The position numbers were made by a program, and so were the translations under genes. Below are positions 51,701 to 62,419 of a stretch of 64,000 nt of DNA, piece after piece; position 1 is the first letter of the stretch; each line of letters opens with the position of its first letter. The notes below the pieces were generated by a model. It was not told the DNA's origin and ran no database searches. It worked only from the letters and a program-made list of their open reading frames with translations. This stretch comes from Tubulanus polymorphus (taxonomy: Eukaryota; Nemertea; Palaeonemertea; Tubulaniformes; Tubulanidae), in NCBI RefSeq assembly GCF_964204645.1, contig NC_134034.1, forward strand, positions 11,494,462 to 11,558,461. Reading direction: 5' to 3'.

Positions 51701-54700
51701 TCCTACCGTTGTTGATGTCGCCGACGCTCGAAGATCAAGAGCGCCATCTACTGGTTAAAGTCATCGATCGTATATTGTATAAACTGGACGACCTCGTTCG
51801 GCCGTACGTTCACAAGATTCTCGTCGTCATCGAGCCGTTGTTGATCGACGAGGATTATTACGCGAGGGTCGAGGGACGCGAGATCATCTCTAATCTAGCT
51901 AAGGTAAACTAAACCCGGTCCAGGATAGCCACTGACCCGAGAAACTCGGAAATGTAAATCGGGGAAACTTGAAGAGAATTTGGCAAATTCTAGGCCGGAA
52001 AGCTGGGGGAATCACAAATCTGGAATGAATTTTGAAGAAAAAAATCCTGGGCCCGGTTTTATAGACTGGTATTACCTTTACACCCGGTGGTTAACTCGTT
52101 TGAAAAAAAAATCGAGTTAATCGCCCAGGGTTAAAGATAATACCAGCCCATAAAACCGGGCCCTGCTTCGGATAACGCTACCGACCACGCGTTTCTTAAA
52201 CAACACGTGAAAAATGAATAGTTCATGAAATTTTAAACCCCGAAAATTTCTCTCAATTCACTCGCCGCAGAATCACTCGGAGAATTTCTCCATTCACTAG
52301 GATTCATTTCCCACAGTTGTTAGAGTTTTAAACTGATTGAAACGAATTGAAAATGAATTAATTTTAACTCAGAGTTAACTGTTAACTCTTAGTTAGAATT
52401 AGTTCATTTTAAATGAGTCGAATCTTAACTCGAGCCTGTGGAACTGGGTCCTGCAAAGTCAGGGAAACTCGGCGAAATTGTTTTTAATGGGGGATGTGCC
52501 CCCCCCCCCACTCAACATCTTCATCAATTCGATATTGCTGTATGTTATTTTCAGGCGGCTGGTTTAGCTACGATGATCTCGACAATGAGACCGGATATCG
52601 ATAACATGGACGAATACGTGCGTAACACGACCGCCCGAGCGTTCGCGGTCGTCGCCTCGGCGCTGGGAATTCCGTCGCTGCTGCCGTTCTTGAAAGCCGT
52701 CTGCAAGAGTAAGAAGTCGTGGCAGGCTCGTCACACCGGTATTAAGATCGTCCAGCAGATCGCGATATTGATGGGCTGCGCAATTCTACCGCATTTGAAG
52801 AATTTGGTCGAAATCATCGAGCATGGTAAGTGTATAGTAGTGAACATTAACGGGGTTCTTCTTGCGGATCAGGAGAATCAGGGGATTCCGGATTTATTTT
52901 TCCCTGCAGGGAATATCGTGGAATTGCGACTATCTTCCTGAAAATCAGGGGAAAATGTCAGGCAATTTTTGGTGTCTTGTTGTTCTCGCTGGTGACAAGT
53001 GGCACGAGGAACCTCTTGATAACAAACAGCCCTCACTGAGGATACCTTATAATTTAATCAGGGAATTTGAATTTTTGGTGTCTTGTTGTTCTTGCTGGTG
53101 ACGAGTGGCACGAGGAACCTCTTGATAACAAACAGCCCTCACTGAGGATACCTTATGATTCAATCAGGGAATTTGAATTTTTGGTGTCTTGTTCTTGCTG
53201 GTGAAAATGTTACAAGGAACCTCTTGATAAGAAAGTGCGGACTTGTGATTTCACCAGAAGACTCTTTGTTCAAAGGTCAGGGAAATATCGGGGAATTTTG
53301 AATTCCCTGATCTGTACGAACCCTGTATGGAGTAGTTATTACTGTTTTTAGAGCTCAATTACTTTAAAAATATGCTCAATATCTCATTCATTTCAAGTTC
53401 AGTTTCAACTACTATTTTTGATATCAAATTACGATCAATTTGTTGCAAAACCTCTCGAATAGAAATAACAGGTTCTGAAACGCCAGTGACTTAACGCGGT
53501 TCTCATTTCATTATTCTAAGGTTTGGTGGACGAACAGCAGAAGGTACGTACGATCACGGCGTTGGCGTTGGCCGCGCTCGCCGAGGCGGCCACGCCGTAC
53601 GGTATCGAGTCGTTCGACAGCGTGTTGAAACCGCTGTGGCGCGGTATCAAACAGCATCGCGGTAAGGGTCTCGCCGCGTTCCTGAAAGCGATCGGTTATC
53701 TGATACCGTTGATGGACGCCGAATACGCGAACTACTACACTCGTGAGGTGATGTTGATCCTCGTTCGTGAGTTCCAGTCGCCCGACGAGGAAATGAAGAA
53801 GATCGTCTTGAAGGTGAGTGTGAATTAACTGCCGAATTCTAAATTCAGGAAACACTGGTGATTACGACTTACTCAGATTTAACGGGGTTTCCTAGTTAAA
53901 ACCAGATAACTATATTGAACCCTCGTTGATCTCTCTCTCTCTCTCGCGCTCTCTCTCTCCTCCTGCCTCTCTCTCCCTCTCTTTCCCGCTCTCTCATTAA
54001 TTGATTGTCTATTGTTGTAGGTTGTTAAGCAATGTTGCGCCACTGACGGTGTCGAGCCTCAATACATCAAAGACGAAATTCTGCCTCCGTTTTTCAAACA
54101 TTTCTGGAATCAGCGAATGGCGTTGGACAGACGCAACTATAGACAGGTACGCAAGACAGCAGCAGACAGATAGCTCTGCTGTCAGTCGGTACAACTTAGA
54201 TAAAATAGGGTGGTAACTGACCTGGAAACTCAGGGACTTGGATAAAAACCTAGAAGAAAAGAGAGAATTTGGATATTGACCACGTTTTTCTTTATCAGTA
54301 CATGATTTAATGAAAAATGAATGAATTGTAACATTTTAAACCTAAAAATATCACTATTCACCCGTAGCGGATTATGAGCATGGGAGAGTAGCCAACCTGG
54401 AGAGCAAAATTCGTTCACCTAAAATTGAAACATGATATCATGTTTTTCTTGCAGCTGGTCGATACGACCGTAGAGATCGCTAATAAAGTCGGAGCGGCTG
54501 AAATCGTCGGTCGAGTCGTCGACGATCTGAAAGACGAAGCCGAACAATATCGTAAAATGGTGATGGAAACGATCGAGAAAATCATGGCTAATCTCGGCGG
54601 GGCGGATATTGATTCACGGTTAGAGGAGCAGCTTATTGACGGTATCTTATACGCCTTCCAGGAACAGACTACTGAGGTAAACATCCCCCACCCCCTTGAC

Positions 54701-57700
54701 CTACCCTAACCCTCCTGCAGGGCTCTACCCTAACCCTCCTGCAGGGCTCTACCCTAACCCTCCTGCAGGGCTCTACCCTAACCCTCCTGCAGGGCTCTAC
54801 CCATTCCTGACATTTCATTTGTTCTCTCACCCCTCCACTGCTAGGAACAGACTACCGTTGGTAAACATCCCCCACCCCCCTGAACTACTCTAACCCTCCT
54901 ACAGGGCTCTACCCTAACCCTCCTACAGGGCTCTTCCCTAACCCTCCTGCAGGGCTCTACCCTAACCCTCCTACAGGGCTCTACCCATTCCTGACATTTC
55001 ACTTGTTCTCTCACCCCTCCCCTGCTAGGAGCAGACTGCTGAGATAAACTCACCCCCTTACCCGGCCTCCTACTGATTAGCCTCAAGGTCCAGTTGTACG
55101 GTTAGGACTTGGTCCAAAAGTGCTCTTAAATCTTAAGACTGGTTTAGGTTGTTAGATTGAGTATAAAACTAAGATGGTCTTGAACCTCAACCATGACTGC
55201 GCCCCTGGGCTCTCCTGTCCTGGCATTTCACTTGCTCTCAGTCAAACCGGAAACCAGCTGTCTTAGTAACCAGGTCCCTTTTGATATGATTCGGCCATTT
55301 TGTTCGTTCGTCCGATTTATTCGATGAAACGAAATTTTGCGTTTATATTTACAGGATGTGGTAATGTTGAACGGTTTCGGAACGGTTGTGAACGCTCTCG
55401 GTAAACGAGTGAAGCCATATCTACCGCAGATTTGCGGTACGATTCTGTGGCGTTTGAATAATAAATCGGCTAAAGTTCGTCAGCAGGCGGCGGATCTGAT
55501 CAGTAGAATCGCCATCGTCATGAAAACTTGTCAAGAGGTATGTCTTTAAGGGTCAATCTGCTGTCCTGGGGATAGCTCCAAGCTGCTCTGCCACCGAGGT
55601 AGTGGCTCCCAGCTGTTGATTGTCTGAAAAAGGGTGGCTCTGGGCTGGTGTTTGACTTACGGGTGGCTCCTAGCTGCTCCGTGACCAAGGAAGTGGCTTT
55701 GTTTGTCGGAAAAGGGGTGATTCTAAGGCTGCTGTTTGACTTTTTGACAAATTGTTTGAATGGGTGGCTCCTGTCTGCCATGCTGCAAATTGTCTGATAG
55801 TGGGTGACTGCATTTCCTGCTTCTAATATGACTCGACCATTCATTGATATTTGCAGGAGAAACTGATGGGACATTTAGGCGTTGTATTGTATGAGTATTT
55901 GGGAGAGGAATACCCGGAAGTGTTGGGTAGTATACTCGGCGCGTTGAAGGCCATCGTCAACGTTATCGGAATGACTAAAATGACGCCGCCGATAAAAGAT
56001 TTACTGCCTCGATTGACGCCTATTCTGAAAAACAGGTTCGTTAGGTTGCCTTCCAATAAATCCCCCTATGACTTCATAAAATTGATAACTTATTTCTGAT
56101 AAGATGGCCCCCATAAATCTCCCTATGACATCATCAATTTGCCAATTAATTTGTTATATAGACCATTTCTAAAAATACGGCTACTTCCATAAATCCCCCT
56201 ACGACATCATTCCATAAATCCTTTTATGACATTACCAAATTGAGCAATGAATTGATACAAGAGCTAATATGTGATGTCATAGGGTGATTTTCTGGAAGCG
56301 GCCATGTCTGTAGAACAGCAGGGAAATTTTTTTCTTGAATATTCGATTGCATTTGTTTTAGACACGAGAAGGTGCAGGAGAATTGTATCGATTTAGTCGG
56401 ACGTATTGCCGATCGCGGTTCGGAGTTTGTTTCGGCGCGAGAGTGGATGCGAATCTGTTTCGAATTGCTCGAATTATTGAAAGCTCACAAGAAAGCGATT
56501 CGTCGAGCGACGGTGAACACATTCGGTTATATCGCTAAAGCTATCGGGTATGTATGTCTCTGCTGAGGGAGAGTTAACTGTCCGTCTGCTGAGGGAGAGG
56601 AGAGTTAACTGTCCGTCTGCTGAGGGAGAGGAGAGTTTACTGTCAGTCTGCTGAGGGAGAGTTTACTGTCCGTCTGCTGAGGGAGAGTTTACTGTCCGTC
56701 TGCTGTGGGAGAGTTTACTGTCCATCTGTTGAGGGAGAGGAGAGTTAACTGTCAGTCTGCTGATGGAGAGTTTACTATCTGTCTGCTGAGGGAGAGTTTA
56801 CTGTCCGTCTGCTGAGGGAGAGTTTACTGTCCATCTGATTAGGTTTCACAATAAATTCATGTCTGAATATTTGTCTGTGTATTTTCAGTCCTCACGATGT
56901 GTTGGCCACGTTACTCAACAATCTAAAAGTACAAGAGCGTCAAAACCGTGTCTGTACGACCGTTGCTATAGCGATTGTTGCCGAGACGTGTTCTCCGTTC
57001 ACCGTGTTACCGGGGCTGATGAACGAATATCGCGTTCCAGAGTTGAACGTACAAAATGGCGTCCTGAAATCACTGTCGTTCATGTTTGAATATATCGGTG
57101 AGATGGGCAAGGATTATATCTACGCTGTGACCCCGCTGCTCGAAGACGCCCTCATGGATCGGTAAGTTGAATCTCACGTTCACCTAGTTCTAAACTCAGT
57201 TCTACAGTCCAGGTCCCGGTTCCACAGTTCCGGATCCAGTTCCACAATTCAGGACTCAGTTCTAGTTCCACCATGCGTAACCTGGTTGGATATTTTGAAG
57301 TTGCTCAATTCTCTGGTCCAGTCATTCAATAGATGTTAGAACATGATACCACGAAATTAACAGGGTTCGGATTCAAAGAGTCTGGTTTTAAAGATCCGTT
57401 TTAACCTTTAACATAAAAATGGCAGGTTTCCACGCGGGGCTAGCGTCAAGCCAAAACAAGGGTCTCTGATTACGAAAAGACCCCTCAAGGATAAATTTCT
57501 ATCTTGTTTTTTTTTTCTTCTCACAGTGATTTGGTTCATCGTCAGACGTCGATGGCGGCGATACAGCACATCGCGCTCGGTGTTTACGGTTTCGGCTGCG
57601 AGGACGCGTTGATTCACGTTTTGAATCACGTCTGGCCGAACGTGTTCGAAACGTCGCCGCACGTCGTACAGGCGTTCATGGGCGCGATCGAGGGCATCCG

Positions 57701-58641
57701 AGTCGGGCTCGGTCCCAGTAAAATACTACAGTACACTTTACAGGTAAATTCGTTGACGCTGTTTTCAGTATATATTGCGTAACTCGCGCGCTAGGCGTTC
57801 CCGAACAGGGCGCCCACTGTCCCGGAAAAATCTAGAAAATATTCAGAGACGACTTGATGAATTTTGTGTAAAACATGAAAAGATAAGGGAAAAACTCAGG
57901 GTATTTATAAATGGGGAAAGTGAATGAATACTAGTTAATTCTTAGGTTCTTACCCCAGCCGACCCCTTTCATTACAGTATTTTAGAATGATTTTCCTTCA
58001 CGTTGCATTACAAATCTATAGATGAGGGGAGTGTAAACAATTGATCTCTTGGCCATTTCTCCCTTTGCAATAACCTGGGTGGCCACTTAGCTGGAAATTA
58101 GGGACTAGTCAGGGAATTTTGTAAAGAAAGGTAAAAATCAGGGAAATTTGATTATATTGCTAGATCATTGTAAAATCAAACAGTTTCTATCTATGTGTTA
58201 CGTATTTGACTGTGTTAATTGATCAAATTCTTAGCAGATCAAGTCAGGGAAAACAACGCGTGCATGTCAGGAAAAAAGCTAGTCAAACGAAAGTGGCCAC
58301 CCTGATGAATGGATTTTATGTTTGAAATTGATAATTTGAAAACATTTCAAATTGTTTTTACTTGTAACTAAACGTCTGATGTGCAGCAGCTGAGAAAAAC
58401 TAGATTCCTTTTAATTAAGGAATCGACGAGAATGATTTTTTCAAAACACGCTGACGAAAACCTCGGTTTTGCTTGTTTTCAGGGATTGTTCCACCCGGCG
58501 AGGAAGGTTCGCGACGTCTATTGGAAGGTCTACAACACGGTTTACATCGGCGCGCAGGACGCCATGATACCGTCGTTTCCACGGATACCGAACGACGTCA
58601 AAAATCAATACCTTCGATACGAACTCGATTACGTGCTGTAA
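42768..58641 (+). CDS. SF3B1: Splicing factor 3B subunit 1 (U2 snRNP, SF3B1/SF3b155)
   Basis: A nuclear scaffold of the U2 snRNP SF3b complex that grips the branch-site helix. Exons: 42768-42789, 43355-43542, 43886-43978, 44680-44794, 48079-48158, 48745-49165, 49725-50063, 50186-50307, 50717-50917, 51535-51903, 52555-52825, 53521-53813, 54021-54146, 54455-54676, 55355-55537, 55857-56035, 56362-56547, 56889-57161, 57527-57743, 58483-58641. All phases agree and give 1352 aa, against 1304 in human. Exons 6-7 encode the TP-rich N-terminal region with RW/GW motifs ([24 protein letters not shown]) of the kind U2AF-homology domains bind. HEAT repeats run from exon 10 to the end. Human hotspot residues correspond at +48: Glu670, Arg673, Asn674, His710, Thr711, Lys714, Lys748, all conserved. 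The 48 extra residues lie before the HEAT region, partly in a TPGG-repeat expansion in exon 7. Confidence 0.97.
44060..44545. repeat. ~110-bp unit repeat, SF3B1 intron 3
   Basis: Units contain GGAATTTGAATTTTTGGTGT, CTTGTTCTTGCTGGTGACGA, AGGAACCTCTTGATAAGAAA and CACTGAGGATATCTTATAAT. About four imperfect copies. Same family at 49220-49630, 52850-53320 and 59550-59930. Confidence 0.85.
44960..45077. mobile_element. CCAGTTCCACAG foldback element, SF3B1 intron 4
   Basis: Ends CTGGATCCAGTTCCACAGTT and AACCGTGGAACCGGGCCCC are inverted copies, and the inner arms AACTCTAGAGTTAAAC / GAGTTAACTC also fold back. This is the clearest single copy of the family in the window. Confidence 0.75.
45379..45674. 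mobile_element. piggyBac-like MITE, copy 1 (SF3B1 intron 4)
   Basis: Starts CCCTTTCAGCGCGTCTACAC after TCAA (a decayed TTAA) and ends CAGCACGGAAAGGG followed by TTAA. Inside are palindromes ACACCGCACTGCGGTGTA. A TTAA target duplication with CCC termini is typical of piggyBac elements. No transposase is present. Copy 2, in the opposite orientation, is at 50350-50638. Confidence 0.85.
45680..48078. other. Rest of SF3B1 intron 4, no gene seen
   Basis: Non-coding. It contains a GACATCATCGCC / GATGTCGTAGGGTGATG inverted pair at 45850-45925 and degenerate pieces of the 110-bp family near 47040-47130. Open frames near 46580-46870 lack recognisable protein signals. Confidence 0.5.
48240..48590. repeat. 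~20-bp array of CCCAGTTCCACAGTTCTGAA, SF3B1 intron 5
   Basis: About 15 imperfect units alternate AACCCAGTTCCACAGTTCTG and GATCCAGTTCCACAGTTGTT. It is the reverse complement of the unit at 33820-34205. Flanked by GAGTTAAAAC-like remnants of the parent foldback. A few further units lie at 57190-57270. Confidence 0.9.
49220..49630. repeat. ~110-bp unit repeat, SF3B1 intron 6
   Basis: About three copies of the unit with CTTGATAAGAAACAGCCC and ACTGAGGATATCTTGTAGTT. Same family as 44060-44545. Confidence 0.85.
50350..50638. mobile_element. piggyBac-like MITE, copy 2 (SF3B1 intron 8)
   Basis: Flanked by intact TTAA at 50350-50353 and 50635-50638. It starts CCCTTTCAGTGCTGACTAAT and ends GTAGACGCACTGAAAGGG. 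Its sequence is the reverse complement of the copy at 45379-45674, including the GGTGCTGCCATCTT segment and ACACCGC palindromes. Confidence 0.9.
52049..52164. mobile_element. ~116-bp foldback MITE, SF3B1 intron 10
   Basis: GGGCCCGGTTTTATAGACTG GTATTACCTTTA at the left mirrors AAAGATAATACCAGCCCATA AAACCGGGCCC at the right. The centre has AACTCG / CGAGTT. Confidence 0.85.
52320..52452. mobile_element. CCAGTTCCACA-type foldback, degenerate copy
   Basis: Starts at CCACAGTTGTTAGAGTTTTAA, contains TTAACTCAGAGTTAACTGTTAACTC, and ends ACTCGAGCCTGTGGAACTGG. Weaker than the copy at 44960, but with the same order of motifs. Confidence 0.6.
52850..53325. repeat. ~110-bp unit repeat, SF3B1 intron 11
   Basis: Three to four copies with GGTGTCTTGTTGTTCTTGCT, GGCACGAGGAACCTCTTGAT and CAGCCCTCACTGAGGATACC. 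Adjacent copies are more alike than copies in other introns. Confidence 0.9.
54700..54985. repeat. 24-bp minisatellite CCTAACCCTCCTGCAGGGCT, SF3B1 intron 14
   Basis: Two blocks, 54700-54800 and 54885-54985, of a 24-bp unit with a PstI-like CTGCAG palindrome. The blocks and their flanks (GAACAGACTAC, GTAAACATCCCCCACCCCC, ATTCCTGACATTTCA) are a larger tandem duplication that includes the end of exon 14. CCTAACCC resembles telomere repeats only in part. Confidence 0.85.
55085..55210. mobile_element. GGTTGCACAGTCA-type foldback MITE, copy 2
   Basis: GGTCCAGTTGTACGGTTAGG at one end and CATGACTGCGCCCCTGGGC at the other, with TAAGACTGGTTTAGGTTGTT and GATTGAGTATAAAACTAAG inside. A more decayed copy in SF3B1 intron 14. 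Confidence 0.55.
56560..56840. repeat. ~26-bp minisatellite GTCTGCTGAGGGAGAGTTTA, SF3B1 intron 17
   Basis: About ten units of GTCTGCTGAGGGAGAG plus GTTTACTGTCC or GAGTTAACTGTCC. It begins right after the donor of exon 17. Confidence 0.9.
57744..58482. other. SF3B1 intron 19, no feature
   Basis: AT-rich non-coding sequence with loose GGGAAA-rich motifs. I saw no repeat unit or extra exon. Confidence 0.5.
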
Positions 58642-59471
58642 CCGTAGCGACCGTCGGTGGCGCGCTGCCCGCATTTAATTCGTAATATCGGCGGGGTTCT
58701 TACGGGTTTTTCGGAAAGTTTTGGAAAATGGGAATTGTTTTTCAGGCCCTTGAAAAGCTATGGAAATTTTGTTATTTCTCTATGGCTGTGGAAGATCAGA
58801 AAACGGTCTCAAAATTAATTTCTCATTTTATTATGAGGCTATCGCCTACTGGTATGCCTAATTGTCTTAAGACACATTTGATAAAAAATTTATGAAAAAA
58901 CTTTATCGATGGTATTGATAATTGGCACTTATTTACATTGCCTGTTCTAGTTGGTGATGTGTTACTTAGAGTTATGGAAAAGTTATGGAAAATGAAATTG
59001 GGAAACCCGTTAGAACTCTGATATCATCAATATCGCACTCGGTCGAAAATTACTCGCACCCGGTCCCGAATTATTCGTAAAATATTTATATTTTTATGTA
59101 CGTGCTTTAATGATAGATATAAATTCAAAGGGTCTCCTGTTTTATCAGTAAGGGCCCCTTGGCATCACGTCGTCCCCGGGCCCTGGTTTGGACACAAAAA
59201 AAGTTGAAAATCTTGCAGTTGGGGTTTGGAAGTTGGGAGAATGTCCTCAAAATAAAAATTCGCCCTTAAACGATCGTAGAATTTTGCCGCTGTAAATAGT
59301 CAAATGGTGTGAAAGATTTGAGGAAAAATATTCCATCAGAATTTGTATAATTTCTTCTTTTCTTGTCGTATATTGTTTTCAGCTGTTTTATCAATGTCAC
59401 CACGGTTAATATTGTACACGTCTGTGTCTCTGTGTGTGTTAAACAGTACAAACTGAATACGTGTTTTTGTA

Positions 59472-59477
59472 AATAAA
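59472..59477 (+). terminator. SF3B1: Poly(A) signal of SF3B1
   Basis: AATAAA in TGTAAATAAATTCC, about 830 bp after the SF3B1 stop, preceded by TGTGTCTCTGTGTGTG. No earlier hexamer of equal context was noticed. Confidence 0.6.
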
Positions 59478-59549
59478 TTCCATTCTAGACGTCGAAAATC
59501 AGTGTTTGAATTCAGCTCACTGACAAGTCGGTTTCAACAGTGGGTTCTA

Positions 59550-59932
59550 ACAGATCAGGGAATTCCTGATTTATGAGTGAAGATCAGGGAATTCTGACTC
59601 TGCAAGGAAATTTGGGGAATTTGAATTTTTGGTGTCTTGTTGTTCTTGCTGGTGACGAGTGACACAATGAACCTCTTGTTAAGAAACAGCCCTCACTGAG
59701 GATATCTTATAATTGAATCAGGGAATTTGAACTTTTGGTGTCTTGTTGTTCTTGCTGGTGACGAGTGACAAAATAAACCTCTTGATAAGAAACGGCCCTC
59801 ACTGAGGATATCTTATAATTGAATCAGGGAATTTGAATTTTTGGTGTCTTGTTCTTGCTGGTGACGAGTAGCGCAAGGAACCTCTTGATAAGAAACAGTC
59901 CCCACTGAGGATGTCTTATATATAATTTAATT
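59550..59932. repeat. ~110-bp unit repeat, 3' flank of SF3B1
   Basis: Three copies of the intronic family (GGTGTCTTGTTGTTCTTGCT, CTTGATAAGAAACGGCCC, GAGGATATCTTATAATTGAA) between the convergent genes, so the family is not confined to introns. Confidence 0.9.
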
Positions 59933-59997
59933 GTTGAATGTTTGCTCAAGAGTTAGGGGAGTATGAGATAACTTTCATTTGAGAAACCAAAATTAAT

Positions 59998-60003
59998 TTT
60001 ATT
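59998..60003 (-). terminator. Poly(A) signal of the coiled-coil gene
   Basis: TTTATT on +, read as AATAAA on -, 118 bp past the TAA at 60121. It fits convergent transcription with SF3B1. Confidence 0.5.
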
Positions 60004-60120
60004 CAAAACTCTTTAAAAAACACTTACTTTAGATTAACATTAAAATCTTAAAACAGATTAAACCGAAAACTTCTACAACAAAATATTTCTTTTGTAAGAA
60101 TAACTTTTCATCTAACACTG

Positions 60121-61767
60121 TTATTGTTGGTGTAGACTACTGGTGGCTCCCTCTAGAGTAATACCAGTGGCTCCCTCTGGTTTTAGCAACTGTTGCAGAC
60201 GTCCGAGTCGAGCGAGAAGTCGTTCTTTCTGCTCGATTAAATCTCGTTCGTAATTCAGCGCGCATTCGATGATTTCGTCTAAAGCCGCTTCGCATTGTTG
60301 CTCCGTAGTAACGCTAGAACTGACACAACAATAAACAACTCAATTCGACCAACTTTTCGGCATGACCCTTTGATTAAGCGCACTAGTCCACCCCCTTCAA
60401 AATTTAAGTGTGCCCTCCGAGAAAACATTTTTTGCAAAAGACAAATTCAAACGGGCCCTGATAAGAACCAGGGGCTGGTTGCACAGTCACAGCTTTGACT
60501 TAAGACCAATTTAAGACCATGTTAGTTCTATAGCCAATCTAACAACTTAAGACTAGTCTCAAGATTTAAAACCACTTATAGACTTAAGCCATGACTGTGC
60601 AACTGGCCCCGGAGAACCCAAAGCCCTCCCATCAGAGTCGAATTGGAACTGGATCCAGTGATTAATTAGTTCATATTCAACCTCAGTCAAGTAAGGAGAA
60701 CTGTGTAACTCGAGTCCAGTGTTCCAAAACATTGGCTAACACTGTTACCTCTAATTTAAGAGACAAGTAACTTACTTAAAATGTTGTAAGTACATGTTTC
60801 GGATAGAACTGGTCTCTGAGTTCAGATCTGAAAAAAAAATACCAAAAGTGAAAAAATCTTCATTGTTTCCTATGGCAATGGAAGATGAAAATAGTTTTTT
60901 ATTTGTGGAGATTTTAAACTTGTGCGGCGAACGTACTTTTGATAAGGTCATCGAACGGTATAAAATGATCGTCAGCGTTCGGTGGAGTAGATTCTGCAGC
61001 TGCGCCCTCCGGTGGGATATCGCTCTTTTCCATCTCGCTGCGACCTAAAAAATCAAAGACGACCTTGAGATCGAGATCATCCGAGGAGATTAATCGAGGA
61101 ATTAATGTTCGGTTTCTAACCTGAACTGGTATCTTGATTACTGAATTGATTAGATCCTGAATTGGGTTCTGTCTGAAAAAAAAAGAAGAAAATTCTTAAG
61201 ATAAAATTCCAATCAAAACTGGTTACCATGGTTTCCCTTTCATTAGTTAGTTAGCTATTGACGAGGTCAGGGGCCGGTTGCATAGTCATGGCTTAGACTT
61301 AAGACCAGTCTAAGACCAACTTAGTTCTATAGCCAATCTAACAACTTAAGACCAGTCTTACGATTTAAGACCACTTTTGACCTTAAGTCACGACTGTGCA
61401 ACCGGGCCCTGGGGTTTAGGGGTCCTAAGCCCCTGACCTCGACTGGGTTTAGGGCCCCTAAACCCCGCGGTCAAACTGGGTGACCTATCGGATAGAATCT
61501 TACTCGCTCTGCCGTAGTGAGGTTTTTGAATCGTTTTTGTGGCTGTTGATTGATTGAGTCGCTGAATGCAGGATCGCTCCAGTCCCCGGAGCAGCCCGTC
61601 AGAGAATTGGAGGATGTGATGAGGCAATCGTTGGGATCTTTCGGAGGAGGCATCAAAATTGATTCATCTTCCTGCGATCTGAAGAATACTGGAGGTGGTG
61701 GTGACAACAACATCCTCGCCTGCCACTGCTGCTGCTGTTGTCCTCCCTGCTCTTCAATGTCTTCCAT
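60121..61767 (-). CDS. Unrecognised 224-aa protein with C-terminal coiled coil
   Basis: Exons on -: 61504-61767 (exon from 61791, with an acceptor before the 5' UTR part), 61121-61172, 60937-61044, 60776-60827, 60121-60319. All junctions are GT/AG and all phases agree, so this is probably a real gene. The start ATG at 61767 follows a stop in its frame's 5' UTR. The protein starts MEDIEEQGGQQQQQW, then has a proline-rich LLSPPPPVFF, an acidic Ser/Pro-rich middle (EKSDIPPEGAAAESTPP, DDHFIPFDDLI) and, at about 165-200, a heptad-like helix (ALDEIIECALNYERDLIEQK, ERLLARLGRLQQLL). There is no signal peptide, TM segment or catalytic motif. Such a layout suits a small nuclear or cytoplasmic adaptor, but I assign no function. 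Confidence 0.75.
60470..60615. mobile_element. GGTTGCACAGTCA-type foldback MITE, copy 3
   Basis: GGGGCTGGTTGCACAGTCAC and CATGACTGTGCAACTGGCCC are inverted ends; inside are TAGTTCTATAGCCAATCTAA and CAACTTAAGACTAGTCT. It is located in intron 4 of the coiled-coil gene. Confidence 0.9.
61270..61411. mobile_element. GGTTGCACAGTCA-type foldback MITE, copy 4
   Basis: GGGGCCGGTTGCATAGTCAT and CACGACTGTGCAACCGGGCC are inverted ends; inside are TTAGTTCTATAGCCAATCTA and CAACTTAAGACCAGTCTTAC. Very like copy 3 and in the next intron boundary region of the same gene (intron 1). Confidence 0.9.
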
Positions 61768-62261
61768 TGTTACTCTTGTTTCAAAAACAACCTGAAAGAA
61801 AACAAAGGGAAAACAATTAAGAGGAAAATGAATGGTGTTCTTAAGTCTAGGTAGATATACACGGATAGGCCTAGTGAGTGGTAGGAGGACGGATGGTGGT
61901 ATCCTGTCAAATGGTCTCAAAAAGGGTAATGAGGGGTTGATCTAGTTAGAATGAGGGTTTAGAGTTACAGGAGGGGTTCGTGAGGGATATATAAAAAGTG
62001 TACCATCATTATCAAAGCAAACAGACCAAATTTATTTGATTGATTGCAGACGAATCTTTTATATTTTCTACAGTTTTTGTGGTTTTGAGTCGATCACTCC
62101 CCTACTATCACTCCCCCTGACCTGGGGAACAGACTTGGTCTTTTAAAGAAACAAATACAGGACAAGACGACGCCTTTAAAACTCTCGAATTATGAATTAA
62201 ACAGACGTAAAAACATGAAAAACACAATTTCTTCAGAGATACCCGGCAATCGATGATGTCA

Positions 62262-62398
62262 CTCTACACGGGATTCCCGTATATCCCAGCGGGCACTGGC
62301 TGACGTCAGGGAATTCTCAAAAATCCCCGCCCGGAATCTCTCCGCACGGGTATGCCCAGGGATTCCCTGTCGGGATATACGGGAATTCCGTGACGTAA
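62262..62398. repeat. ~135-bp imperfect inverted repeat upstream of the coiled-coil gene
   Basis: ACGGGATTCCCGTATATCCC at the left mirrors GGGATATACGGGAATTCCGT at the right. The inner part has GGCTGACGTCAGGGAATTC and GCCCAGGGATTCCC. Just beyond it, CCGCCATTTTCC (62406-62417) is the reverse complement of GGAAAATGGCGG, a YY1-like motif often found near promoters. The promoter role is an inference. Confidence 0.6.
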
Positions 62399-62419
62399 AA
62401 CAATCCGCCATTTTCCTTG

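Noticed and set aside
53940-53996. Independent CT-rich minisatellite
   Set aside because: It is most simply the long polypyrimidine stretch of SF3B1 intron 12 upstream of the exon 13 acceptor, so it is not listed as a separate feature.
54700-54985. Interstitial telomere repeat
   Set aside because: CCTAACCC occurs only once per 24-bp unit; the unit is a minisatellite, not TTAGGG arrays.
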